From Pyropia yezoensis (Eukaryota; Rhodophyta; Bangiophyceae; Bangiales; Bangiaceae), in contig CM020618.1 in assembly GCA_009829735.1 (NCBI GenBank), forward strand, positions 35,192,894 to 35,256,893: a stretch of DNA of 64,000 nt, in the 5' to 3' direction. Of this stretch, positions 38,312 to 51,025 are shown piece by piece. Below the pieces are notes generated by a model, which ran no database searches, was not told the origin of the DNA, and worked only from the letters and a program-made list of their open reading frames with translations. Position numbers and translations under genes: made by a program. Numbering within the stretch: position 1 is the first letter of the stretch; each line of letters begins with the position of its first letter.

Positions 38312-40747
38312 ATGTCCTATCCCCAGGTGCTTGGAGAGGAGGAAGACCTCCTGATCGGGGAGGAGATGGAGGACGACGCGCCTGTCGGTCCCGACGCCGC
38401 GCGTTACGGGGTGAGCTCGTCTGACGACGACGGGCCTGCGGTGTCCGTCCGTCTGTCGGCCGGAGGACTGGCGTCCGTGTGTAGCGGCACGACGGTGCCG
38501 TCGGCCGGCGGTCAACCGCGCGTGGCGGCTTCTACCCCCTCTCTGCCGGCTGCCCGGATGGAGCCTGGTGCCGGTGCCGGCTCACCGCAGCTACCTCAAG
38601 ATGGTCCGCCCTGCGGCGGAGGTGGCGACCCGCAGCCGACTCCGGCTGGTCAAGGTGGTCCGGGTGTCCGGGCGGTGACTCCTCGAGGCGGTCCCGACGT
38701 TGACGCGGGTGGTGGTGGCGGTGCGACACCCGGTGCGGCGGGTCAAGACGGTGCGGGTGTCCGCACGGCCGGGGCTCCGGCTCCGGAGGCTGTCCAAGTG
38801 CCTTCCCCTTCCGAGGCGGGGGCTACGCCGACGGGTGGTGCCAGCGCCGGTACCGTACCTGCGGTGCCGCGGGTGTCGAGCGGTCAAGACGCTCCTTCTC
38901 CCATGGCGGTTGACACCGGGAGTTACTCCGGGCGGGCGCCCGCCCTTCTTCTTCCTCCTCGGCCTCGTCAATCTCCGACGTCGGCCCCTCTGCCGGTGGT
39001 GCGTCCCCCGGCGCCCCCGATTCTTCCTGGTCCTGCCCGGGTTGCCCCGTTGGGTGGCGGCGTCGCCGTGGCGGCGGGTCAACCCGCCATGTCGGTGTCC
39101 GACTTGGTGGCTCGGGTTCGAGGCCTCACGGTGCAAGAGTCGATGGAGTCCGATGGGCGTATGCGGGTGGACTTCCACCTGGTGCATCCCCGTGGAGAGT
39201 CCTCCCGGCGCGTCAAGGTGGACCCGAGCTGGGAGCGGGAGTTGGTGCGGCTGGTCAACCAGCCGAACGCGGTCCGGGTGGAACACCATTGGATCCTGAG
39301 TCAGCCGGACGACCGGCATGCGCAGCTCTGGCGCACCCGGGTGGGACGGGGTGAGGTCTACCTCGACCCCAACTTCGGGGTCTGCGACCTGATGGCCCCC
39401 GCGTTGCCGCGGGAGATTGACTACCCGGCTAGTGCTCGGGGGATTGTGGCGGCGGCGGAGCCGGTTGCGTTTGGGGAGACGGTGAGCCGTACCGGTCGGT
39501 ATCCCGACTTTGACTACTACCCGGGGGTACCCCCGTATCTGTCGTTGACGGCTCCCTACCCGCCCATGGCGGGGTTGAAGTCGGCGTCGAGTTGGCGACG
39601 TAACCATGGTGTCATGGCGGATGCGTTCCGCACGGATATAACGTGTGCGTTGCAGACCGGCAACGGTCGTGCTCCGGTATACACTCCCGTGCGCCCGCCG
39701 CTATGGCAGGAGGGGTGGGAACCCGCCCCTGCTTTCCGGTTTGACACCGGCTCCTGCCTTCGCTACTTCGGGAGTGTGTTGGCCTCGCGACCGGTCCACC
39801 CGTTGCAGGGTACCTTCACCCTTGAGGTTACCCTCGGGCAGGCTTCATCCTTCTTGCTGTCCGTCCGCCGGCAGGGTCGTCTGTTTCATCTTCCGACGGG
39901 TGTCCGTCGGCACATCGCGCAGTTGGGCGTGGATCTGATAGCTGCCAAGACCGGGTTGGCCCGGGAGCTCGAAGCCCTGCTGGCTGTTCACGATGCCGTG
40001 AACTGGGCTGGGGTGTTGGCCCTTCCCCCGTACCGGGACCCGCAGGCTGGGGCTTCCCCCTTGCCTCGTTACTCGTTGCGTGTCCGGCGTACTCAGCCGG
40101 GTGAGCCTAGTTGCCATGGGTGGGCGTCCACCGAGGCCGTTCCTGAACTGGGTATTCCCATGGTTATCCATGACCCTCTTCAGGTCCTTGCTCCGTGGTT
40201 CGGTAACCCGATGCCGGCGGCGGTTGGCCGTCGTCCCCGAGAGTGGGGCTCTGTGGGTGGGGAGCGTGAGGTGTCCCGTCGTCGGGCGGAGTACCGCCGT
40301 GGTTACGGTGGAGCCCCTTCGGTAGGGTCCTACCGGGCCTCGTATCAGGTGCCACCGGCTCCGGTGGTAGCCGTGTCGGCTCCTGTGGCTCCTCTGGCTG
40401 CGCCAGTGTCACCTCCCGCCCCTGTCATGCATGACGGGGGTCCCCGTCTCTGGTATGAGGGCGTTGACGCCCTTGTTACCCGCGCAATGCGTGGGGGTCT
40501 CTCTGTTAGCTGGGGGGATATTCCCCCAGGTGCTGCGCTGGTTGGGTCAGCGCGTTGCTTCGGTGGCGTGCTCGACCGCCTCCAGAAAGCTCTGGAGGAC
40601 GTGGAGGCTGGCCGCAGCACCCTCGTCCAGCTATGCACCGAGGTAACTCGGGTGGTCGACCGTCGTGACGTTGCCGACCGGTGGAGCACGGAGGTCTACG
40701 CGCTTACGCGTAAGTGGCCTCCCTCAGGCAGTGGGTCTACCCACTGA
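38312..40747 (+). CDS. Antisense ORF inside the chromovirus
   Basis: About 811 codons from the ATG at 38312 (the frame is open from 38201), opposite in strand to gag-pol and placed between pol and the 3' LTR. Its last about 75 codons reappear intact after the assembly gap (46167-46390). The first third is Pro/Gly/Ala-rich with an acidic start; the rest has mixed composition, including a region around WEPAPAFRFDTGSC and a helical end (GGVLDRLQKALEDVE). No domain is recognised. Long antisense ORFs in this position are known in some plant Ty3/gypsy elements. It may be expressed from its own promoter; that is inference. Confidence 0.6.
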   Translation: MSYPQVLGEEEDLLIGEEMEDDAPVGPDAARYGVSSSDDDGPAVSVRLSAGGLASVCSGTTVPSAGGQPRVAASTPSLPAARMEPGAGAGSPQLPQDGPPCGGGGDPQPTPAGQGGPGVRAVTPRGGPDVDAGGGGGATPGAAGQDGAGVRTAGAPAPEAVQVPSPSEAGATPTGGASAGTVPAVPRVSSGQDAPSPMAVDTGSYSGRAPALLLPPRPRQSPTSAPLPVVRPPAPPILPGPARVAPLGGGVAVAAGQPAMSVSDLVARVRGLTVQESMESDGRMRVDFHLVHPRGESSRRVKVDPSWERELVRLVNQPNAVRVEHHWILSQPDDRHAQLWRTRVGRGEVYLDPNFGVCDLMAPALPREIDYPASARGIVAAAEPVAFGETVSRTGRYPDFDYYPGVPPYLSLTAPYPPMAGLKSASSWRRNHGVMADAFRTDITCALQTGNGRAPVYTPVRPPLWQEGWEPAPAFRFDTGSCLRYFGSVLASRPVHPLQGTFTLEVTLGQASSFLLSVRRQGRLFHLPTGVRRHIAQLGVDLIAAKTGLARELEALLAVHDAVNWAGVLALPPYRDPQAGASPLPRYSLRVRRTQPGEPSCHGWASTEAVPELGIPMVIHDPLQVLAPWFGNPMPAAVGRRPREWGSVGGEREVSRRRAEYRRGYGGAPSVGSYRASYQVPPAPVVAVSAPVAPLAAPVSPPAPVMHDGGPRLWYEGVDALVTRAMRGGLSVSWGDIPPGAALVGSARCFGGVLDRLQKALEDVEAGRSTLVQLCTEVTRVVDRRDVADRWSTEVYALTRKWPPSGSGSTH

Positions 40748-41202
40748 GGAGTGCTATTGTTTGTGCGGGAGAGGGCCCCGGCAACCCTTATGGTAGCCGG
40801 GTAGTAGTGAGTATAAACTCATCCCCTTTGGGGGGCATTGCTTGCCTCTGTTTGCTGCCCTGGGGAGTACCCCTTCTGGCTCAGTGGTGCCTTGCCTCCC
40901 GTCCAACTTCTTCCGGTAGGTTCATGCTTGGGGAGGTCATCCTCCCTCACTTGGTGTCTTGGCTTGGGGAGGTCATCCTCCCGTGTAAGCTCCCTAGTTA
41001 CTTCGATATTATCGGAGTTAGCCTTTACCTTTAAGTTAACTTATTGAAGTTCAGGTTTTACTTAGTTACCTAAGCTTGGTTCGACTTAGAAACCTAAGTC
41101 TGATTTGACTTAGAAACCTAAGTCTGCCGTACCCACGTCACACCCTACTTAGTAGGTATAAGCCTCACCCCCCAACAGCCGAAGTCGGTGTCGGTGGGGT
41201 TG
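40748..41202. other. Non-coding part of the chromovirus between antisense ORF and pol
   Basis: Contains short direct repeats of GACTTAGAAACCTAAGTCTG (about 41085-41130, palindromic) and GGGGAGGTCATCCTCCC (twice). The same stretch recurs at 46391-46848. Confidence 0.6.
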
Positions 41203-44200
41203 TTACAGTAGGCGTCGTCGCCTCATGTAAGGCATGAGTAGTTGGCGGGGTATATTCGCCGCCTGTTCCCAGGTGGGTGAGTCGTATCCGACCCACATAA
41301 CCTTGACGTACCAGGGTCCTGGTATGTCCGGGTCGGTGTGTCCGACCACGCTCTCTACTTGGTATGGAATCCCATCCGGTCCCACCGGGTCATCCGACCG
41401 GTGGGTTGTAAGAGCTTCATGTAGCAACCCAGCCGGTACCGGCTGAGGCTGTTCCGGCTTCGGAGCAGGTGTGACATCATTCATACTGATGCGTTGGATC
41501 TCCGTATCGGAGTGTAAGATAACAGAGTGGTCATCTCTGTGGAGGATCTGGTACGGTCCCTTGACCGGTTGCCTAAGCTTGTTCCCTCGGAACTTCTGGT
41601 GTCTGATATAGACCCAGTCACCTGTTACCAGGGTTGCGTTGCGCACCCGTAGTCGGGCGTCGAAGTTCTTCTTATACCGAAGTTGTGTTCTGTCAAGGGC
41701 ACCCTTGAGCTTAGGAATCATCCACGATAGCTTGGCCAACCAAGCTAGGTGGATGCGTTCGGCGGGTCGGCCCTTCGGTGTATCATACCGAGTGCACCTG
41801 CCGGGTGGCAGCGTCAAGTTACCGACGCCTAGTGGCATGACCCACTCCAGCGGAGCAATGTTTGTGCTCCGATGTGGCCTGGCATTGTATGCCAGGGTGA
41901 GTACGGACAGAAGCCTGTCCCAAGTGTTCGTGTGCTCGGCCACGTAGCACTGTAGCATCTTGACGATGGTGCGGTTGAACCGCTCCACCTGCCCGTTGGA
42001 CTGCGGGTGGTAGTCGGATGCCCGACGTGGTTCAATACCGAACATGCCCAGGACCTTAGTGCAGAATGCCGACGTAAGGTTTGCTCCGTTATCGGAGAGG
42101 AGTTGCTTCATGACTCCGTATGCACTGATCCAGTGGTCAACCACTGCGTTCATGATCGTGTATGCCGTATCATTCGGGATGGCTGCCGCTCTTGACAGCT
42201 TAGTGAAGCGGTCAGACATGACCAGGATGTACCTGTTCCCTTCTTCCGTTATCGGAAGTGGCCCGAGTATGTCGATAGCGACTTGCTCGTTGGGCCCATC
42301 AGGTGGGAATAGCTTCATGGCAGACGCCCGCCTATGTAGACTCATGCGGTTACGTGCACAGGGGTGGCATCCCCGTACGTGGTCGACCACGTCGACGGCC
42401 ATTGCTGGCCAGTAGAAGAACCTTCGCATTGCTGCGAACATACGTGAACCCCCCGGGTGTCCGGCTGTAGGGTTCTCATGTTCTCGTTTCATGACGGCTT
42501 GCCGTAAGGACACGGGAACCACGACTTGATGTCGTCCATCGGCGGGTGCCCGCCGGTATATGAGTCCGTCTTCGTTCTCGGAGAAGATGCCGGCCGTACC
42601 GGCCAGGAGGTTAGCACGATGACGTCTACAGTCATCGTCGTTGGCCTGTGCCTCGCGGAAGTCCGCGAGGGTCAATGGGCACGCAAGGTGTGCCATGGTA
42701 TGGTCAGCCATACCCTGGGTAGCATTACCCACCATGCACACCGGTACTACCGGGATGTCCTCGTCCACCGGGCGGGTATCCCCGCTCGGGGTGTCGAGTC
42801 GAGACAACGCGTCTCCGAGGTGGTGGGTTGACCCAGCCTTATACACCGTGCGGTAGTCGTGCTCGGCCATCTTCAGCCTCCATCGGGCTAGCCTCCCATG
42901 GCTATCGGAATCCTTGTCACCAAGGTTGAGGAGCCATCGTAGGGGTTCGTGGTCGGACCTCACGATGAACCTGGAGCCCTCCAGGTATGGACGGAGCAGT
43001 TGCACTGCCCATATAACTCCGAGGCATTCACGCTCGGTGGCACTATAGTTCCGCTCAGCCGGGTTGAGTGTCCGGCTGAAGTACCCTACCGGACGTAGGT
43101 CCGGGATAACGTTATCGGTACCGATCAACGTCTCTCCCTGTAACAGGGTGCATCCCACTTGTGTATCACACGCATCGACATCGATGACGAAGGTACCCCG
43201 TCTATGCGGTAACGCAAGGACGGGTGGGGCTAGTAGGGCTCGCTTCAGCGACTCGAATGCCTCCTCTTCGCTAGGCGAAGGGGGTTGGAGTACCTTGGGT
43301 AAGGTACTGCTCGTAAGAACCGTTAACGGTTTAGCTATCCGAGCGAAGTCCTTGACGAACCGTCGGTATACATTGCACATTCCCAGGAAGCTCTTGAGCT
43401 GCGTCTGGGTGTTAGGGAACCGGGCATCCCGGAGTGCCCGGGTATTGGCTTCGAGTACCCCTAGCTTACCAGGGGTTATCTGGTGGCCCAGATACTCGAC
43501 CGTCTGTTGGAAGAAGGCGCACTTCTTCAGACGCAGGGTTACCCCGGCGTTCCTCAAGAGGGTAAGTACCTCGTCAACATGTTGTACATGGTCATCCATG
43601 TTACGCGAGAAGACGATGACGTCATCGAGGTACACTAGGCAGTTCCGCCACTTCACCCCGACAGTATGATGTCGATAGCCCGCTGGAATGTAGCGGGGGC
43701 GTTGGACAATCCGAAGGGCATCCTTAGGAACTCGTACACTCCACTGTGACAGACGAATGCCGTCTTGGGGATATCCTCGTCCGCCACCGGGATCTGCCAG
43801 TATCCGGCATTGCAGTCGATGGTGGTAAACACCGTAGCCTCCCCAGGGAGTCGATGCATTCATCCATCCTTGGTAAAGGGTATGAGTCCTTCTTGGTAAC
43901 CAAGTTGAGGCGTCGATAATCGATGCAAAACCGAGGAGTTTGATCCTTCTTCGGCACAATAACGACTGGGGCACCCCATTCCGACATCGAAGGTCGGATC
44001 ACCTTAGCTTCACTCATCTTCTTCACTTCTCCATCAACGATCTCTCGTTGCATAGGTCCCGCTCGGTGCGGTTGTGACCGGGCGGGTCGTGCGCCTGGTA
44101 CCAGGTCTATACGATGTTGGGTTGCCCCAATGGTCCCCAAGGCCCCGCCTGTCCACATAACGTCATGCTTTCTTAGCATCCGTCGTACCCCTTCGGCTAC

Positions 44201-45151
44201 CGAAGGGGGAAGGTGGTCGAGGTCAGCCTCGGCCAGTGCCTTCAAGGCCTCTTGGTCCTTTGGCGGCAGGTCCGCCGGAGCCGCCGATGGGTTAGGCTTC
44301 CCGTCATCGGTTTGCTGTCGCTCGGTGGTCTCGGCGACCGCCAGTACTTCAAGTGGTTCCACTTGACCTTCCTTATCAGGGGTAAGGATATCTCCTTCGT
44401 AGAGTTCGGCAATCCCGAGGATAGTTCCCTTCGGGAGGGTGACTGCCTTACGGCGGTAGTTCGCCATCACTAGGAGGGACGACCCTCCTGCTGGGAGGTC
44501 TATGAGACCGTTGGCCATGGTCAACCCATGGCGCTTGTACGTCCGTAGGTTGGACTGGACTCTGCAGATGCCTGCGAGGTCGCAGTTAACCGGGAGGACT
44601 GTCTCTGACAACGGCTCAAAGCGAGTTCGCTTGGCCAACCGAAGTGTCTTCGGCTCGACGCTTGCGTACACCTCAGCCACGTTAACGTGGCTTCCTTGTA
44701 GCGTCAGGTCCCTGACGATAGCCGTGTGTCCTCGCTTCGTCCCGTCGGCTTCTTGAAGCTCGACGGTCCTCCGGCCTGGCCGGATTGCATCAACGTGAAC
44801 GTTGATGAAGGTGCACCCCAGTATGCAGGGCACCGATAGCGTTTCACATACCAGGAAGTCAACTTCCGTGGTGAGATCCCCGATGGTAACCTGCAGCGAC
44901 ATCGCTGCGGTCGTACGAATGAGTCGACCATTCGCGTCCTTGATGGTGGGTCCCCGAGTCACTCTGACTCGTGGAAGCCACTTGTCCGGGAGGGTATCCT
45001 TCCGGATAAGGTTGGGTCCAGCCCCTGTGTCCAGTACAGGGTAGTACGATCGTGTCGACTGGGGGTCAACCCCCAGTGTGGCTGATACCTTGAAGTTCTC
45101 CAAGGTAAACAACACATGTCCTACACCGATATCCGGTGGTAGCTCGGGCAT
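41203..45151 (-). pseudogene. pol: Chromovirus pol, first copy
   Basis: Protease (DTGA), reverse transcriptase (YLDD), RNase H, integrase with an HHCC zinc region and a D-D-E core, and a C-terminal chromodomain (WYVKVMWVGYDSPTWEQ) are all visible, in the order typical of chromoviruses. Near-identical to 46849-50796. Broken as written, with about one or two breaks; because the other copy is not affected at the same places, sequence error is a fair explanation. Confidence 0.85.
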
Positions 45152-45666
45152 CCTGAACAGGGCCCTTGTTCTGGTTCAACGTGACGGGGCTTCCCGTCCT
45201 CTCCTCCCAACCTTGGAGGTTGGTCATCAATCCCCTGACGCCGTGTCGTCGGGGCCGGAAGGTGTACCCGGGGGTTGATGCGGCGTCGGCTCAACCGCGC
45301 TCTCCGTGGGGCTTTCCCCGCGGTACTCCGGGGTGGCTTGCTTGGGTGACCCCAGCGCCCCCCGGTCATCCTTCCTCTTACTCGTTTCCCGCCCTTGGTA
45401 GGGTGCTGTCCGCCGGGACATCCGGCTGAGGAGGTGCCCCCTCGACGGCCAGTACTCCACCTGGAGCTGGCTGCCTACCCGGTGCGGGTCCGGGTGCTCG
45501 GGGGGGATACCCCCCGGTGGATGCCTTGCGTTGCGCCGCTGCCCGCCGAGACTCCTCGGGGATGAGTGGGCAGGAAGACACCCAGTGCTGGGGATCCCCA
45601 CACAACATACACCCGGACGTGCCGGTCCCCCCTTGAGGTCGCATCGGGGTAGCCCGTAGCTACGGT
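45152..45666 (-). pseudogene. gag: Chromovirus gag C terminus, first copy, cut by the gap
   Basis: Holds the CCHC zinc knuckle region (CMLCGDPQHWVSSC) and the Pro-rich tail of gag before the run of N. It matches the end of the full gag at 51026-51309. Confidence 0.8.
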
Positions 45667-46166
45667 NNNNNNNNNNNNNNNNNNNNNNNNNNNNNNNNNN
45701 NNNNNNNNNNNNNNNNNNNNNNNNNNNNNNNNNNNNNNNNNNNNNNNNNNNNNNNNNNNNNNNNNNNNNNNNNNNNNNNNNNNNNNNNNNNNNNNNNNNN
45801 NNNNNNNNNNNNNNNNNNNNNNNNNNNNNNNNNNNNNNNNNNNNNNNNNNNNNNNNNNNNNNNNNNNNNNNNNNNNNNNNNNNNNNNNNNNNNNNNNNNN
45901 NNNNNNNNNNNNNNNNNNNNNNNNNNNNNNNNNNNNNNNNNNNNNNNNNNNNNNNNNNNNNNNNNNNNNNNNNNNNNNNNNNNNNNNNNNNNNNNNNNNN
46001 NNNNNNNNNNNNNNNNNNNNNNNNNNNNNNNNNNNNNNNNNNNNNNNNNNNNNNNNNNNNNNNNNNNNNNNNNNNNNNNNNNNNNNNNNNNNNNNNNNNN
46101 NNNNNNNNNNNNNNNNNNNNNNNNNNNNNNNNNNNNNNNNNNNNNNNNNNNNNNNNNNNNNNNNNN
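45667..46166. other. Assembly gap of exactly 500 N
   Basis: The round number indicates a gap of unknown real size. Both sides are chromovirus sequence. Confidence 0.99.
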
Positions 46167-46390
46167 CCCCCAGGTGCTGCGCTGGTTGGGTCAGCGCGTT
46201 GCTTCGGTGGCGTGCTGGACCGCCTCCAGAAAGCTCTGGAGGACGTGGAGGCTGGCCGCAGCACCCTCGTCCAGCTATGCACCGAGGTAACTCGGGTGGT
46301 CGACCGTCGTGACGTTGCCGACCGGTGGAGCACGGAGGTCTACGCGCTTACGCGTAAGTGGCCTCCCTCAGGCAGTGGGTCTACCCACTG
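46167..46390 (+). pseudogene. Antisense ORF end, second copy
   Basis: Matches 40524-40747, the end of the antisense ORF, starting abruptly at the gap. Confidence 0.85.
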
Positions 46391-46848
46391 AGGAGTGCTA
46401 TTGTTTGTGCGGGAGGAGGGCCCCGGCAACCCTTATGGTAGCCGGGTAGTAGTGAGTATAAACTCATCCCCTTTGGGGGGCATTGCTTGCCTCTGTTTGC
46501 TGCCCTGGGGAGTACCCCTTCTGGCTCAGTGGTGCCTTGCCTCCCGTCCAACTTCTTCCGGTAGGTTCATGCTTGGGGAGGTCATCCTCCCTCACTTGGT
46601 GTCTTGGCTTGGGGAGGTCATCCTCCCGTGTAAGCTCCCTAGTTACTTCGATATTATCGGAGTTAGCCTTTACCTTTAAGTTAACTTATTGAAGTTCAGG
46701 TTTTACTTAGTTACCTAAGCTTGGTTCGACTTAGAAACCTAAGTCTGATTTGACTTAGAAACCTAAGTCTGCCCGTACCCACGTCACACCCTACTTAGTA
46801 GGTATAAGCCTCACCCCCCAACAGCCGAAGTCGGTGTCGGTGGGGTTG

Positions 46849-49800
46849 TTACAGTAGGCGTCGTCGCCTCATGTAAGGCATGAGTAGTTGGCGGGGTATA
46901 TTCGCCGCCTGTTCCCAGGTGGGTGAGTCGTATCCGACCCACATAACCTTGACGTACCAGGGTCCTGGTATGTCCGGGTCGGTGTGTCCGACCACGCTCT
47001 CTACTTGGTATGGAATCCCATCCGGTCCCACCGGGTCATCCGACCGGTGGGTTGTAAGAGCTTCATGTAGCAACCCAGCCGGTACCGGCTGAGGCTGTTC
47101 CGGCTTCGGAGCAGGTGTGACATCATTCATACTGATGCGTTGGATCTCCGTATCGGAGTGTAAGATAACAGAGTGGTCATCTCTGTGGAGGATCTGGTAC
47201 GGTCCCTTGACCGGTTGCCTAAGCTTGTTCCCTCGGAACTTCTGGTGTCTGATATAGACCCAGTCACCTGTTACCAGGGTTGCGTTGCGCACCCGTAGTC
47301 GGGGCGTCGAAGTTCTTCTTATACCGAAGTTGTGTTCTGTCAAGGGCACCCTTGAGCTTAGGAATCATCCACGATAGCTTGGCCAACCAAGCTAGGTGGA
47401 TGCGTTCGGCGGGTCGGCCCTTCGGTGTATCATACCGAGTGCACCTGCCGGGTGGCAGCGTCAAGTTACCGACGCCTAGTGGCATGACCCACTCCAGCGG
47501 AGCAATGTTTGTGCTCCGATGTGGCCTGGCATTGTATGCCAGGGTGAGTACGGACAGAAGCCTGTCCCAAGTGTTCGTGTGCTCGGCCACGTAGCACTGT
47601 AGCATCTTGACGATGGTGCGGTTGAACCGCTCCACCTGCCCGTTGGACTGCGGGTGGTAGTCGGATGCCCGACGTGGTTCAATACCGAACATGCCCAGGA
47701 CCTTAGTGCAGAATGCCGACGTAAGGTTTGCTCCGTTATCGGAGAGGAGTTGCTTCATGGACTCCGTATGCACTGATCCAGTGGTCAACCACTGCGTTCA
47801 TGATCGTGTATGCCGTATCATTCGGGATGGCTGCCGCTCTTGACAGCTTAGTGAAGCGGTCAGACATGACCAGGATGTACCTGTTCCCTTCTTCCGTTAT
47901 CGGAAGTGGCCCGAGTATGTCGATAGCGACTTGCTCGTTGGGCCCATCAGGTGGGAATAGCTTCATGGCAGACGCCCGCCTATGTAGACTCATGCGGTTA
48001 CGTGCACAGGGGTGGCATCCCCGTACGTGGTCGACCACGTCGACGGCCATTGCTGGCCAGTAGAAGAACCTTCGCATTGCTGCGAACATACGTGAACCCC
48101 CCGGGTGTCCGGCTGTAGGGTTCTCATGTTCTCGTTTCATGACGGCTTGCCGTAAGGACACGGGAACCACGACTTGATGTCGTCCATCGGCGGGTGCCCG
48201 CCGGTATATGAGTCCGTCTTCGTTCTCGGAGAAGATGCCGGCCGTACCGGCCAGGAGGTTAGCACGATGACGTCTACAGTCATCGTCGTTGGCCTGTGCC
48301 TCGCGGAAGTCCGCGAGGGTCAATGGGCACGCAAGGTGTGCCATGGTATGGTCAGCCATACCCTGGGTAGCATTACCCACCATGCACACCGGTACTACCG
48401 GGATGTCCTCGTCCACCGGGCGGGTATCCCCGCTCGGGGTGTCGAGTCGAGACAACGCGTCTCCGAGGTGGTGGGTTGACCCAGCCTTATACACCGTGCG
48501 GTAGTCGTGCTCGGCCATCTTCAGCCTCCATCGGGCTAGCCTCCCATGGCTATCGGAATCCTTGTCACCAAGGTTGAGGAGCCATCGTAGGGGTTCGTGG
48601 TCGGACCTCACGATGAACCTGGAGCCCTCCAGGTATGGACGGAGCAGTTGCACTGCCCATATAACTCCGAGGCATTCACGCTCGGTGGCACTATAGTTCC
48701 GCTCAGCCGGGTTGAGTGTCCGGCTGAAGTACCCTACCGGACGTAGGTCCGGGATAACGTTATCGGTACCGATCAACGTCTCTCCCTGTAACAGGGTGCA
48801 TCCCACTTGTGTATCACACGCATCGACATCGATGACGAAGGTACCCCGTCTATGCGGTAACGCAAGGACGGGTGGGGCTAGTAGGGCTCGCTTCAGCGAC
48901 TCGAATGCCTCCTCTTCGCTAGGCGAAGGGGGTTGGAGTACCTTGGGTAAGGTACTGCTCGTAAGAACCGTTAACGGTTTAGCTATCCGAGCGAAGTCCT
49001 TGACGAACCGTCGGTATACATTGCACATTCCCAGGAAGCTCTTGAGCTGCGTCTGGGTGTTAGGGAACCGGGCATCCCGGAGTGCCCGGGTATTGGCTTC
49101 GAGTACCCCTAGCTTACCAGGGGTTATCTGGTGGCCCAGATACTCGACCGTCTGTTGGAAGAAGGCGCACTTCTTCAGACGCAGGGTTACCCCGGCGTTC
49201 CTCAAGAGGGTAAGTACCTCGTCAACATGTTGTACATGGTCATCCATGTTACGCGAGAAGACGATGACGTCATCGAGGTACACTAGGCAGTTCCGCCACT
49301 TCACCCCCGACAGTATGATGTCGATAGCCCGCTGGAATGTAGCGGGGGCGTTGGACAATCCGAAGGGCATCCTTAGGAACTCGTACACTCCACTGTGACA
49401 GACGAATGCCGTCTTGGGGATATCCTCGTCCGCCACCGGGATCTGCCAGTATCCGGCATTGCAGTCGATGGTGGTAAACACCGTAGCCTCCCCCAGGGAG
49501 TCGATGCATTCATCCATCCTTGGTAAAGGGTATGAGTCCTTCTTGGTAACCAAGTTGAGGCGTCGATAATCGATGCAAAACCGAGGAGTTTGATCCTTCT
49601 TCGGCACAATAACGACTGGGGCACCCCATTCCGACATCGAAGGTCGGATCACCTTAGCTTCACTCATCTTCTTCACTTCTCCATCAACGATCTCTCGTTG
49701 CATAGGTCCCGCTCGGTGCGGTTGTGACCGGGCGGGTCGTGCGCCTGGTACCAGGTCTATACGATGTTGGGTTGCCCCAATGGTCCCCAAGGCCCCGCCT

Positions 49801-51017
49801 GTCCACATAACGTCATGCTTTCTTAGCATCCGTCGTACCCCTTCGGCTACCGAAGGGGGAAGGTGGTCGAGGTCAGCCTCGGCCAGTGCCTTCAAGGCCT
49901 CTTGGTCCTTTGGCGGCAGGTCCGCCGGAGCCGCCGATGGGTTAGGCTTCCCGTCATCGGTTTGCTGTCGCTCGGTGGTCTCGGCGACCGCCAGTACTTC
50001 AAGTGGTTCCACTTGACCTTCCTTATCAGGGGTAAGGATATCTCCTTCGTAGAGTTCGGCAATCCCGAGGATAGTTCCCTTCGGGAGGGTGACTGCCTTA
50101 CGGCGATAGTTCGCCATCACTAGGAGGGACGACCCTCCTGCTGGGAGGTCTATGAGACCGTTGGCCATGGTCAACCCATGGCGCTTGTACGTCCGTAGGT
50201 TGGACTGGACTATGCAGATGCCTGCGAGGTCGCAGTTAACCGGGAGGACTGTCTCTGACAACGGCTCAAAGCGAGTTCGCTTGGCCAACCGAAGTGTCTT
50301 CGGCTCGACGCTTGCGTACACCTCAGCCACGTTAACGTGGCTTCCTTGTAGCGTCAGGTCCCTGACGATAGCCGTGTGTCCTCGCTTCGTCCCGTCGGCT
50401 TCTTGAAGCTCGACGGTCCTCCGGCCTGGCCGGATTGCATCAACGTGAACGTTGATGAAGGTGCACCCCAGTATGCAGGGCACCGATAGCGTTTCACATA
50501 CCAGGAAGTCAACTTCCGTGGTGAGATCCCCGATGGTAACCTGCAGCGACATCGCTGCGGTCGTACGAATGAGTCGACCATTCGCGTCCTTGATGGTGGG
50601 TCCCCGAGTCACTCTGACTCGTGGAAGCCACTTGTCCGGGAGGGTATCCTTCCGGATAAGGTTGGGTCCAGCCCCTGTGTCCAGTACAGGGTAGTACGAT
50701 CGTGTCGACTGGGGGTCAACCCCCAGTGTGGCTGATACCTTGAAGTTCTCCAAGGTAAACAACACATGTCCTACACCGATATCCGGTGTAGCTCGGGCAT
50801 CCTGAACAGGGCCCTTGTCTGGTTCAACGTGACGGGGCTTCCCGTCCTCTCCTCCCAACCTTGGAGGTTGGTCATCAATCCCCTGACGCCGTGTCGTCGG
50901 GGCCGGAAGGTGTACCCGGGGGTTGATGCGGCGTCGGCTCAACCGCGCTCTCCGTGGGGCTTTCCCCGCGGTACTCCGGGGTGGCTTGCTTGGGTGACCC
51001 CAGCGCCCCCCGGTCAT
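46849..51017 (-). pseudogene. pol: Chromovirus pol, second copy
   Basis: Same domain order as 41203-45151: DTGA protease, YLDD reverse transcriptase, RNase H, HHCC and DDE integrase, chromodomain. Most of it is open as one long frame; about two breaks are present as written. It starts within ten bases of the gag stop, as expected for an element that makes Gag and Pol from one transcript. Confidence 0.88.
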
Positions 51018-51025
51018 CCTTCCTC

